A DNA stretch of 47,532 bases from an uncultured Granulosicoccus sp. (GTDB lineage: Bacteria; Pseudomonadota; Gammaproteobacteria; Granulosicoccales; Granulosicoccaceae): contig CANLXI010000044.1 of NCBI GenBank assembly GCA_947495035.1, positions 1 through 47,532 of the forward strand, read 5' to 3'. The notes beneath the pieces are model-generated. The model was not told the DNA's origin, searched no databases, and saw only the letters and a program-made list of their open reading frames with translations. The translations under genes and the position numbers were made by a program. Position 1 is the first letter of the stretch. Each line of letters starts with the position of its first letter. This document shows, piece by piece, positions 18,222 to 26,036 of the stretch.

Positions 18222-18321
18222 TCGAAGACCCCTTGATGGGCTTCATTCTTCAGAGCGGTCTGGAGAACGGTGCATTGTCATGCGAGCCCTTGATTGGATT
18301 TTAAGCTCTAATAAGCCAATT

Positions 18322-18336
18322 AAGCAAGTTTTGCTT
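18322..18336. promoter_or_regulatory. Palindrome in the lactonase-dctQ gap
   Basis: AAGCAA/TTGCTT with a 3-nt centre, embedded between AATT boxes, in the 137-bp gap between the SMP-30 stop and the dctQ start. It could be a regulator site for the TRAP operon or a weak terminator for the lactonase gene. Neither strand shows a run of T after it. Confidence 0.35.
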
Positions 18337-18358
18337 CCAATTCGCCTGCCTGATTCGA

Positions 18359-19279
18359 TCAGGCGTGTGCAAACATGGGGGCGCCGCCGACATCCAACTC
18401 GATTTGAAGAATCGAACTGGATTCGGCTTCAGTGATGAACAGGGTTCGGTTATCCTTGCCACCGAATGCACAATTGGCCGTCAGCAGCCCGGCTGGTGAA
18501 CGAATGCGAAGCAGAGGTTCACCAAGCCGACTCATGTGCCAGACTGTGCCCATCCCCATATGGCCGATCAGCAGGCTGCCATCACTGGCAAGAGCAAGAC
18601 CGTCGGGGCCGGCCAATCCACCAGATAGCTGGATGAAGGTGCCACTCTTGGCAACTGTTCGCCCATCGGGTAGAAAGCGTATTCGCCATACAGAGTTCGA
18701 GCGAGTCACCGCCAGATACAGCTGCGACTCGTTCTCGTTGAACACCAGCCCGTTGGGACTGGCGAGGTTGTCGATCAGGCATTGCAGAACACCGTTCTCC
18801 TGCAACCGAAAGAGCCTTCCATACGGGGCGTGTAGTCCGCTTTGACCCTGGTCGGTGAAATACAGATCACCGTTGGATGCGAAATGCAGATCATTGACGC
18901 CATGGAACCGTTCGAGGCCCGGTCTGGTCAGCAACGGTTCCACCTTGCCATTGACAGGGTCCATGACCAGGATGCCGTGTGCATGATCTGCGATGAAGAT
19001 GCGCCCATCTCGATGAATCTTCAGCCCATTGGGCTCGCCGTCATAATCCGCCACGATGCTGACATCGCCATCGGTGTCGAAGCGCAGGATTCGGCCATAG
19101 GCAATGTCCACGCAATAGAGCCTGCCTTCGCGATCAAAGGACGGGCCTTCGAGAAAGGCCTTGATAGGCTTGCCGGGATGTTGCACGGATAGCCAGTCGG
19201 ATTTGGCGGGATTGCCTGCCAATTCGTCCGGAACAGTTGCAAACACAGAGGCAAGCCTGTCAGGTGGGGCTGCAAACAT
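18359..19279 (-). CDS. SMP-30/gluconolactonase-family lactonase
   Basis: A 306-residue six-bladed beta-propeller hydrolase that would open a sugar-acid or similar lactone. The metal ligands of the family are recognisable: Glu44 (LEGPSF), Asn129 (HGVNDLHF), Asn176 (SPNGLVF) and Asp226 (GPDGLAL). A strong SD, AAGGAG seven bases upstream, fixes the start at 19279; the frame continues far upstream but through the divergent gene. No signal peptide, so cytoplasmic. It is transcribed away from the amidohydrolase gene across an 80-bp shared promoter region and toward the TRAP-aconitase operon. The lactone is unknown. Confidence 0.92.
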   Translation of the reverse strand: MFAAPPDRLASVFATVPDELAGNPAKSDWLSVQHPGKPIKAFLEGPSFDREGRLYCVDIAYGRILRFDTDGDVSIVADYDGEPNGLKIHRDGRIFIADHAHGILVMDPVNGKVEPLLTRPGLERFHGVNDLHFASNGDLYFTDQGQSGLHAPYGRLFRLQENGVLQCLIDNLASPNGLVFNENESQLYLAVTRSNSVWRIRFLPDGRTVAKSGTFIQLSGGLAGPDGLALASDGSLLIGHMGMGTVWHMSRLGEPLLRIRSPAGLLTANCAFGGKDNRTLFITEAESSSILQIELDVGGAPMFAHA

Positions 19280-19359
19280 GGCGTTCTCCTTATTGTATTT
19301 ATATATATAAATGTGCAATATTGTCATGATCCTTGAAATAACTCGTCGGTGCAACAGCA
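19280..19359. promoter_or_regulatory. Divergent promoter with AT palindrome
   Basis: The 80-bp gap between the lactonase and amidohydrolase genes holds a perfect 16-bp palindrome (ATTTATATATATAAAT, 19297-19312) flanked by TTGTA and TGCAA. This is very AT-rich against its surroundings. It is a plausible operator and/or overlapping -10 region, perhaps for the GntR regulator encoded at 20476. That link is inferred. Confidence 0.5.
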
Positions 19360-20280
19360 ATGAGCGATGCCAATAGGCGTTGGGCCTTTGATGACGAAAA
19401 TCCTGTCTGCGATACCCATGTGCATGTCTTCGACACCAGAAACCATGCAATGGCGGATACGCGCAGCTATACGCCGGGAATGGCGACAGTGTCGATGCTG
19501 CGGTCGATGCATCATGCCAACGGCATCGGGCGTACAGTTCTGGTGCAGCCCAGTGTTTACGGCAGTGACAACAGCTGCCTGCTGGAAAGCCTTGCGCGCG
19601 TAGGTATCGAGAAGGCGCGTGGTATTGCAGTGATCGACCCACAGCATGCAGACAGCAAGCTGCTGCTACGTATGCATCAGTCTGGTGTTCGTGGACTGCG
19701 TGCCAATTTCAAGACAGGTCATACTGCCGAGGTGGCTTCAGCGAGGGATTACCTTCAGGCTCTGGACGAACTGCCGGGAGAGCTTCCCTGGATCCTGCAG
19801 AGCTTCAGTCGGAGCGAACAGTTGCTGGAGCTTGCAGACTGCATTGCTGCCTGCAAGCGGCCCTTTGTTCTGGACCACTTTGCGGGACTGAAATTCGACG
19901 GCGATGACATCGGGAGGCAGGTTGATGGCATTGTTGACTTGCTGAACCAGCCGAACGTCTATCTGAAGCTGTCAGCCCCTCATCGTGCATTGAACTATGG
20001 TGGCTTTGATACGCGAATGCCCCTGTTTGTCGAACGTTGTCTGTCAGTGGCCCCGGACCGTATCATCTGGGGGTCGGACTGGCCCCATACCGGTCCATCT
20101 GCAGCCAGGGCCGGGCGCACTCTTGAACAGGTGGAGCCCTTCATGTGCATTGACGAGCATCGGGAGCTGCTGCAATTGTCGAGCTGGTGTGGTGGTGAGC
20201 TGTTGCAGGCGGTTCTGGTGAGGACGCCCGAGAGGCTTTTCGGCTTTGACGACCCAGGCGTCATGAGCGCAGGCTTCTGA
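19360..20280 (+). CDS. Amidohydrolase-family lactonase (COG3618; PDC-hydrolase/sugar-lactonase-like)
   Basis: A 306-residue TIM-barrel metallohydrolase. The N-terminal metal motif is DTHVHVFD (His20, His22), a second barrel His is in VLDHFAG, and the catalytic Asp240 lies in WGSDWPHT. This set is typical of the COG3618 group. That group includes 2-pyrone-4,6-dicarboxylate hydrolase, L-rhamnono- and L-fucono-lactonases and galactarolactone isomerase. It would hydrolyse or isomerise a lactone of an organic or sugar acid in the cytoplasm. It is divergent from the SMP-30 lactonase and followed by the GntR gene. Having two unrelated lactonases side by side suggests two lactone forms or successive steps. 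The substrate is not readable. Confidence 0.88.
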   Translation: MSDANRRWAFDDENPVCDTHVHVFDTRNHAMADTRSYTPGMATVSMLRSMHHANGIGRTVLVQPSVYGSDNSCLLESLARVGIEKARGIAVIDPQHADSKLLLRMHQSGVRGLRANFKTGHTAEVASARDYLQALDELPGELPWILQSFSRSEQLLELADCIAACKRPFVLDHFAGLKFDGDDIGRQVDGIVDLLNQPNVYLKLSAPHRALNYGGFDTRMPLFVERCLSVAPDRIIWGSDWPHTGPSAARAGRTLEQVEPFMCIDEHRELLQLSSWCGGELLQAVLVRTPERLFGFDDPGVMSAGF

Positions 20281-20475
20281 TGGTCCAGCAAACTGCTTTG
20301 ACGAACGGCAAAAGCCGCAATGGCGGTACTCTGAACCGATGAGACTGCATTTGTTGCGTTGAGAAGAGCAGTGATATACTGGAAGCCAGGTTCGTGACGG
20401 ATCGTGGATGTTACGTTTTCCAATCTTGCCAGTGATGGATTGATCCTTGAACTTTCCAATGTCGGGAATGCTTGC

Positions 20476-21426
20476 ATGAAAACAAGAACGGGCGCGCTTG
20501 CGCTGGAGATAGCGCATGACATCTCCAGCCAGATTGCCTCAGGATCCATCGAGGTTGGTGCACATCTCAGTACGCAGCAGCTCGCCGACAAGTTCGGTGT
20601 GTCTCGATCGCCGGTCAGACAGGCACTGGTGCTACTGGCCGAACGCGGATTGCTCGAGCAACGCGCCAATCGAGGCTTCTTCGCCAATGAGCTCAGTGTT
20701 TCGGCCAAGTCGGAACTCGTTGGCGAGATTGCCCAGGCGGCGGTTCATCCGAATCACTATCATCAACTGGCCGATGACTGGTTGCATGACCGTATCCCGG
20801 CTGAGGTCACCGAACAGTTCATACGTGAACGCTACGAATTGACCAAATCCCAGCTCAATGATGTACTGGTTCGAGCTGTGCGTGAAGGTTGGGCAGAACG
20901 AAAGCAGGGCTATGGTTGGCGTTTTCTGCCAGTCGCAAAGACTCCCGAGGCTTTTGAACAGATCTACCGGTTTCGCATACTGATCGAACCTGCCGGCATG
21001 CTGGAGCCCGGGTTCCGTATCGATCATGACGTGCTGAATGAGCTTCGGCGTGAGCAGGAGCATGTATTGGCGTCGGATATCGACTCACTGCCTGCGGAGT
21101 ACCTGCTCGACTGCGGAGCGCGATTTCATGAAGAACTCATGAGAATGTCGGGCAACCCCTTTTTTCACATGTCTCTGATTCGGGTCAACAGAATGCGTCG
21201 TTTGCTCGAGTATCGGGCGACGTTGAACCGCAAGCGTTTTGTTGGCCAGTGCGAAGAACATCTGGAAATCATCCACATTCTGGAGAAAGGCGACGTCACC
21301 GAAGCGTCCTTCCTGATGCGCCGTCATCTGGGTGGGGCGCTCTCCAGCAAATCACCGGTTGCCTGGCAGAATTCTACCGGCGAGGATAGCGTCGGTAGCG
21401 AGGAATTATTGTCGATCGAGCGTTGA
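20476..21426 (+). CDS. GntR-family (FCD) regulator with an apparent second winged helix
   Basis: A 316-residue DNA-binding regulator. The N-terminal GntR winged helix is clear (residues about 8-72, with LADKFGVSRSPVRQALVLL). Instead of passing straight to the effector domain, a second segment of about 65 residues (about 85-145, with ERYELTKSQLNDVLVRAVRE and then KQGYGWRFLP) also reads like a winged helix. The all-helical FCD-type effector domain follows (about 150-300; family acids and metals are bound by His/Asp/Arg here). The start at 20476 is preferred because the family begins here; the frame is open to a GTG at 20404. It probably controls the surrounding catabolic genes. Confidence 0.88.
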   Translation: MKTRTGALALEIAHDISSQIASGSIEVGAHLSTQQLADKFGVSRSPVRQALVLLAERGLLEQRANRGFFANELSVSAKSELVGEIAQAAVHPNHYHQLADDWLHDRIPAEVTEQFIRERYELTKSQLNDVLVRAVREGWAERKQGYGWRFLPVAKTPEAFEQIYRFRILIEPAGMLEPGFRIDHDVLNELRREQEHVLASDIDSLPAEYLLDCGARFHEELMRMSGNPFFHMSLIRVNRMRRLLEYRATLNRKRFVGQCEEHLEIIHILEKGDVTEASFLMRRHLGGALSSKSPVAWQNSTGEDSVGSEELLSIER

Positions 21427-21553
21427 ACCGCCAGCGAATTTGCAAGGAGAAAGAAAGCAGTTGATCGCGATGCTTCTGATCCATGTATTGTATTTGTATC
21501 AATTCCGGGTCGAGCTGCGATACGGCTTGCCGGAGGGCGACCTGATGTTCCGA

Positions 21554-22876
21554 TTACTGGTCAGGCGTTTCGTTGAGCATCCCCAGTGCCCTTTCAAAGA
21601 AATCCTCTTCACCGAAGTTTCCGGATTTCAGTGCCAACGCCACATTCTCGCCTTGTCTGCGTGAGAATGTCCACGGAACGCCGGGGGCGATTTCCTGACT
21701 GACTTGCAGTGTTGCCACACCAAGAGCTTTTACCACAGCTCCTGATGTTTCGCCACCAGCAGTAACCACTCGTTGCACGCCGTTGTTGCAGGCGTGGACT
21801 GCCAATGAGGCGAGCGATTTTTCAACAAGTTCTCCGCCTCGTTCTCGGCCCAGTTGCTCCTGTGTGGCACAGACACGTTCCGGGGCGGCTGTCGAGTAGA
21901 TCATGACACTGTCATGCCCATTCTGGGTATCCAGCCAGCGCTTCGCCTGCTCAAGCTGATTTTCCGTGGCCAGTTTGAGCGGGTCCAGTTGAAATGACGG
22001 AACCTGCTGACAATAGCGGGCCACTTGTTTGCGAGTCATGGCTGAGCAGCTACCACTCAGAACGATACTGGCGTTGCGAGTCTTCGGCATGGCCTGTATC
22101 GATTCAGACTGATTCAGCCAACCGCGTTGTCGATAGAGTTCAGGAAGATGCAGTGCCAATGCGCTACCACCGGTGATCAGTGGCATGTCGATGGTTGCCT
22201 CCGCGATGGCGCGCAGGTCGCTCATGTCGATGGCATCAACGACCACATGCACAATTTTCTGTTCGGCAAGGCTGTGCAAATGACGACGGATGGCGTCGCT
22301 GCCATCACGAACGGTACTTCTTCTAATTGCACCGACGGCCATCGTTGTCTGGGGTTCCAGCAGCGCAAGCAGATTGCTGTTTCGCATGGGTGTCAGTGGA
22401 TGGTCTTTCATGGGACTGTCGCTCAGCAAGCGGGTGCCCACAAACAGATGGGAGTTGTAGACAGAGCGACCATTTTCGGGAAATGCAGGGCAATAGACAG
22501 TCTGACGTTTTCCGGCATCATCGGCGGAAAGTTGCTGGAGTAGAGATTCGGCAACCGGTCCGATGTTTCCCTGGTCGGTGGAGTCGAAGGTGGAACAGTA
22601 TTTCCAGTAAAACTGACGAGCCCCCTGAGCCTGCAACCAATGCAGTGCGTTCCGCGTTTCGCTCACCGCTTCCTTGACCGGAGAAGTGCGGCATTTCAAG
22701 GCAATGATCTCGAATGGCGCTGTGGCGAACGCAGCGACTGGATCGTCACCGACACTGCATTCCATGGAGGGGGTGCCCAGTCTGATGTTGATGGGAACGC
22801 CAGAGCGGGCAAGAATGCTTGCCAGATCGGTCGCCCCGGTGAAATCATCGGCGATGCATCCGAGTATCGTGTTCAT
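21554..22876 (-). CDS. Four-carbon acid sugar kinase family protein (DUF1537)
   Basis: A 440-residue kinase of the DUF1537/OtnK group, whose characterised members phosphorylate threonate, erythronate or 3-oxo-tetronate. Evidence: the opening CIADDFTGATDLAS (residues 7-20) with the family DDFTG, GGSALALHLPELY in the middle, SGSCSAMTRKQV, and the C-terminal nucleotide-binding VTAGGETSGAVVKALGV and PGVPW segments. Both family domains are present and the length is normal. It ends convergently with the GntR gene and lies downstream of the dehydrogenase gene on the same strand (124 bp gap). In known tetronate pathways this kinase is paired with PdxA2 or an aldolase. Here its neighbour is an isopropylmalate-type dehydrogenase instead. 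Confidence 0.9.
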   Translation of the reverse strand: MNTILGCIADDFTGATDLASILARSGVPINIRLGTPSMECSVGDDPVAAFATAPFEIIALKCRTSPVKEAVSETRNALHWLQAQGARQFYWKYCSTFDSTDQGNIGPVAESLLQQLSADDAGKRQTVYCPAFPENGRSVYNSHLFVGTRLLSDSPMKDHPLTPMRNSNLLALLEPQTTMAVGAIRRSTVRDGSDAIRRHLHSLAEQKIVHVVVDAIDMSDLRAIAEATIDMPLITGGSALALHLPELYRQRGWLNQSESIQAMPKTRNASIVLSGSCSAMTRKQVARYCQQVPSFQLDPLKLATENQLEQAKRWLDTQNGHDSVMIYSTAAPERVCATQEQLGRERGGELVEKSLASLAVHACNNGVQRVVTAGGETSGAVVKALGVATLQVSQEIAPGVPWTFSRRQGENVALALKSGNFGEEDFFERALGMLNETPDQ

Positions 22877-23000
22877 GAAGACAGGTCCAGTTCGTATGCC
22901 GTTGTATGGGGTCGGTGCTGCATTTAATTTGTCAGGTCACTGGCAGGCGGCATGCAGGCATCTGTCACCTGAAACCGTCCTGCCAATACCGGTGGCTTGG

Positions 23001-24065
23001 TCAGATTGTGGCAGCCACCAATGCGGCGAATTCACTGGTTGACGTATTGCCTCCCAGATCCGACGTGTGGTGCCCGGGGTTGCTCAGTACGGTATCCACT
23101 GCGGCAGACAGTGCCGCGCCAGCCTCGTTGTAATTGCTGGCAGAGTGCTTGTCACCGAGCCAGGAAAGTAGCATCGATACCGAGAGAATCATGGAAACCG
23201 GGTTGGCAAGGTCCTTGCCCGCGATATCCGGTGCTGACCCATGTTGTGCCTGAGCGCAGCAGTGAGTGTCGCTGGCCATGATGGAACCAGCCAACCCGAG
23301 ACTTCCGGACAGTTCGCTGGCCAGGTCGCTGATGATGTCTCCATAGAAATTGGTGGCTACCAGTACATCGAATCGCTCTGGTGAACGCACCATATGGGCG
23401 GTAGCAGCATCAACCAGCAGGTCATCCAGTTCAACATCCGGAAAATCCTTGCTGACATGCCTGACGCATTCCAGAAACAGGCCATCGGTCATGTGGAAAC
23501 TGTTGGCCTTGTGGATGGCGGTCACTTTTCGGTTACGGGTCATTGCCAGCTCGAAGGCACGTCGCGCTATGCGCTCTGAACAATGGCGAGTGATCTTGCG
23601 GGTGGACAGAGCCATGTCCGGATTGGGCATCACCTCTCCCCAGCCGCGGCTCATGTTGCGGTCAGGATAGAACCCTTCGGTAGCCTCCCGCATGATGACA
23701 AGGTCCATGGTCTTGCCCTGTTTCATGTTGGATTCGAGAAAGGGGCGGGTGCGGGCTGGACGGACATTGGCATAGAGATCCAGACCGATCCGAAAACCGG
23801 CTGACACATTGCGTCCGCCTTCTTCAGGGGATGGGTAGTCGGCATGCGACTGCGTTCCCAGGATGACCCCGTCATAGTCTCTGGCACGTATCAGGACGTC
23901 TTCACGCAGGGTGGTGCCATGCTTTTTCAGGCTGTCGAAACCGACATCCTCGTAATCGAATGACAAATCGAGCTCGAAGCGTTTGTTGGCCTCGGTAAGC
24001 ACCTTCATCGACGCCTCGACGATCTCGGGGCCAATGCCGTCACACGGCAACACCAGCAGTTTCAT
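23001..24065 (-). CDS. Isocitrate/isopropylmalate-type beta-decarboxylating dehydrogenase
   Basis: A 354-residue NAD(P)-dependent oxidative decarboxylase of a (2R,3S)-type malate-like acid. The active-site set of the family is complete: Arg92, Arg102, Arg126 (MREATEGFY) and Tyr133, Lys186 (HKANSF), Asp219, Asp243 and Asp247 (NFYGDIISDLASE). HGSAPDIAGKDLANP near 275-289 is the cofactor region. It does not carry the LeuB- or Icd-specific substrate loop in an obvious form, and resembles the tartrate/D-malate/homoisocitrate side of the family. SD AAGGTG six bases before the ATG fixes the start at 24065. It is divergent from the tctC-type gene and upstream of the DUF1537 kinase. Confidence 0.92.
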   Translation of the reverse strand: MKLLVLPCDGIGPEIVEASMKVLTEANKRFELDLSFDYEDVGFDSLKKHGTTLREDVLIRARDYDGVILGTQSHADYPSPEEGGRNVSAGFRIGLDLYANVRPARTRPFLESNMKQGKTMDLVIMREATEGFYPDRNMSRGWGEVMPNPDMALSTRKITRHCSERIARRAFELAMTRNRKVTAIHKANSFHMTDGLFLECVRHVSKDFPDVELDDLLVDAATAHMVRSPERFDVLVATNFYGDIISDLASELSGSLGLAGSIMASDTHCCAQAQHGSAPDIAGKDLANPVSMILSVSMLLSWLGDKHSASNYNEAGAALSAAVDTVLSNPGHHTSDLGGNTSTSEFAALVAATI

Positions 24066-24432
24066 GTTTTTCACCTTGAAGTATCGATATCAATGGAAGA
24101 AAAAAGAATCCATTATTGAATTTTAATCACAATCTAATGCAATGTCTTTTTTCGGTAAGTTTTGTAAGTACTTGTTATTAAGGTTTTAAATATTTATTTG
24201 TGAAAATATCCAAATCCTAGATTGCATTTATACACCAAAAAAGACACTATGGCCATCAGTTGATCAATCCCGGACCGGCCGTAATGTGCGGTGACTGTCA
24301 CCGATGAGTCAGGGTGAATTCGGGAAGGTCGACAGACATGTTCGTGAAGCCGTTCGGTGGCAGACCCGGGAGATGATTCCTTTCGGGCGCGTCGGCTGAA
24401 CCTTCATCAATCAATATGGAGAGGAGCAGGTT
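24066..24432. promoter_or_regulatory. Divergent promoter region with long-range inverted repeats
   Basis: A 367-bp gap between two divergent operons. Its left half (24110-24245) is strikingly AT-rich. Two words recur in inverted form about 80-100 bp apart. TGTCTTTTTT at 24143-24152 is mirrored by AAAAAAGACA at 24237-24246. AATGCAAT at 24137-24144 is mirrored by ATTGCATT at 24221-24228. Such paired half-sites suggest looping or cooperative binding by a regulator that serves both directions. No regulator gene lies directly here; the GntR at 20476 is the nearest. Confidence 0.45.
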
Positions 24433-25404
24433 GTGACTACAACGATGAAAAGCTATCTATACGGTTCGGTACTGGCGTTTTCGCTGGGATTTCCGCTGGC
24501 GCAGGTTCAGGCAGACAGTTATCCCGCTGAAGAGCTCAACTACACGGTTGCCTTCGGGCCTGGTGGCGGCAACGATCTGATGTCGCGCACGGTCGTGGAT
24601 ATTCTGAAGACGCATGAATTGTTCAATGGCCAGAATATTCGTGTGGAAAATCGCGATGGTGGCAGCGGCGCGATTGGATTCAACTACGTTGCTCAGCAAC
24701 GCGGCAATCCCTACCACGCTACATCAACCAGTGGTAACTTCCTGGGAACACCCATCGTTTCCAACACTGGTTGGACTTACCGGGATTTCACACCCATAGG
24801 CTTGCTTGCACGTGATGCCATGGTGCTGGCCGTTCGCAGTGATTCGGGCTACGAGACATTGCAGGCATTCGTTGATGCCGCTGCTGAAAAGAACATGAAG
24901 ATTGGCGGAACCGGTGCAGCTGGACCTGAACGGGTGGTTGCGGGTCTGTTTGCCAAAGCGGCGGACATCGACTTCACGTATGTGCCCTCCCAGGATGAAG
25001 GTGGTCTGGTGACCTCACTGACATCCAGTAGCATCGATGCCATCGTCGCCAACCCGTCCGAGGTCATCGGACAGGTATCTGCGGGCAATTTCAGGCTGCT
25101 GGGGTATTCAGAGCGTGAGAGAAGTACCGTTTTTCCGGATGTTCCCACATTTGCAGAACAAGGTTATGACTTCGAGTTCTCATTACCTCGCGGTGTGGTC
25201 ATGCCCGCCGACATACCGGTCGAAGTTCGAGACTGGTGGGTCGAGACACTGAAGCAGGTTGTCGATACGCCGGAATGGAATGAATACCTGACGACCAAGG
25301 GACTCTCCGGCAATACCATCTGGGGTGATGAATTCGGTCATTACCTGGAAAGGACTGACGCAGACTTTCGCGGTGTTCTGACCGAGATCGGTGTCATCAA
25401 GTAG
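24433..25404 (+). CDS. Tripartite tricarboxylate transporter binding protein (TctC family)
   Basis: A 323-residue periplasmic binding protein of the Bug/TctC family. A signal peptide ends near residue 27 (AQVQA-DSYP). VAFGPGGGNDLMSR near 39-52 matches the family ligand loop (normally PGGxxDxxAR), and VENRDGGSGAIG follows as usual. It starts at GTG: GAGGAG lies six bases upstream, which is a better fit than the ATG four codons later. It precedes tctB- and tctA-type genes, with a hairpin just after its stop. Likely ligands are di- or tricarboxylates such as citrate, but family members bind many acids. Confidence 0.92.
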   Translation: MTTTMKSYLYGSVLAFSLGFPLAQVQADSYPAEELNYTVAFGPGGGNDLMSRTVVDILKTHELFNGQNIRVENRDGGSGAIGFNYVAQQRGNPYHATSTSGNFLGTPIVSNTGWTYRDFTPIGLLARDAMVLAVRSDSGYETLQAFVDAAAEKNMKIGGTGAAGPERVVAGLFAKAADIDFTYVPSQDEGGLVTSLTSSSIDAIVANPSEVIGQVSAGNFRLLGYSERERSTVFPDVPTFAEQGYDFEFSLPRGVVMPADIPVEVRDWWVETLKQVVDTPEWNEYLTTKGLSGNTIWGDEFGHYLERTDADFRGVLTEIGVIK

Positions 25405-25436
25405 CTCCTGCAGCGGGCGAGAGCTGATCGTAATAC

Positions 25437-25467
25437 AGCCCGTGATGGTTCAACGCCATTACGGGCT
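25437..25467 (+). promoter_or_regulatory. Intergenic stem-loop after tctC-type gene
   Basis: AGCCCGTGATGG pairs with CCATTACGGGCT (12 pairs with one G-T wobble) around a 7-nt loop, between the binding-protein and tctB-type genes. The tract after it (CCATTCTTTTCG) is only moderately T-rich. It probably limits read-through or protects the upstream mRNA, so that the binding protein exceeds the membrane subunits. Confidence 0.65.
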
Positions 25468-25487
25468 CCATTCTTTTCGAGGGTGTC

Positions 25488-25961
25488 ATGCAACTACTGT
25501 TTTCCATCTCCTTTCTCGTGGCGTCACTGGCATTCACACTCCATGGCTGGACCACACTTGATGTTCTGGATTCACTAGGCAGGCCAGGAGCAGGTTTCTT
25601 CCCGGTTCTCATTGGTGTGCTGCTGATACTGACGACCGGATGGAACTGCGTCAAGGAATTGGAGGCAAAGCGCGCGCTTGTGAACGTTGACAAGTCGTCT
25701 GGTGCGGACAGTCACAACGGGTCGCATGGTCTCGATACCCTGGTGGTGGCTGCCCTGATTGTTGTCTTTCTGCTGGGTTTCAAGGCCCTGGGAAGTTTTC
25801 TGTCGATGGTGCTGTTCTGCCTGCTTTTTCTGTCCTGGTTCAATCGACAGAAGCTGGTCTTCAATCTGCTCTACAGCTTGCTTCTACCTGCGGGCGTCTA
25901 TCTTCTGTTTGCCGTGGTTCTGCGCGCAGGGTTGCCAGCAGGAATTCTGGACTTTCATTGA
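25488..25961 (+). CDS. Tripartite tricarboxylate transporter small subunit (TctB family)
   Basis: A 157-residue protein with four hydrophobic segments (about 5-22, 35-52, 85-105, 118-150), matching the small TctB-type membrane subunit. The loop between segments one and two contains LGRPGAGFFPVLIG, a typical TctB feature (G-x-G-FFP). A GAGGGTG lies upstream of the ATG. It lies between the binding protein and the large permease in the normal tctCBA order. Confidence 0.88.
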   Translation: MQLLFSISFLVASLAFTLHGWTTLDVLDSLGRPGAGFFPVLIGVLLILTTGWNCVKELEAKRALVNVDKSSGADSHNGSHGLDTLVVAALIVVFLLGFKALGSFLSMVLFCLLFLSWFNRQKLVFNLLYSLLLPAGVYLLFAVVLRAGLPAGILDFH

Positions 25962-26036
25962 GTCGATCGCTGGTTCCGGAGCGTCTGACGTAGTCTCTAA
26001 TCGTGCTTATTTTCGAGTATCAAACAGGTCAGGATA

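Noticed and set aside
19360..20280. Naming the amidohydrolase LigI (2-pyrone-4,6-dicarboxylate hydrolase)
   Set aside because: No other protocatechuate or gallate ring-cleavage genes are nearby, and the same motifs occur in sugar-lactonase relatives.
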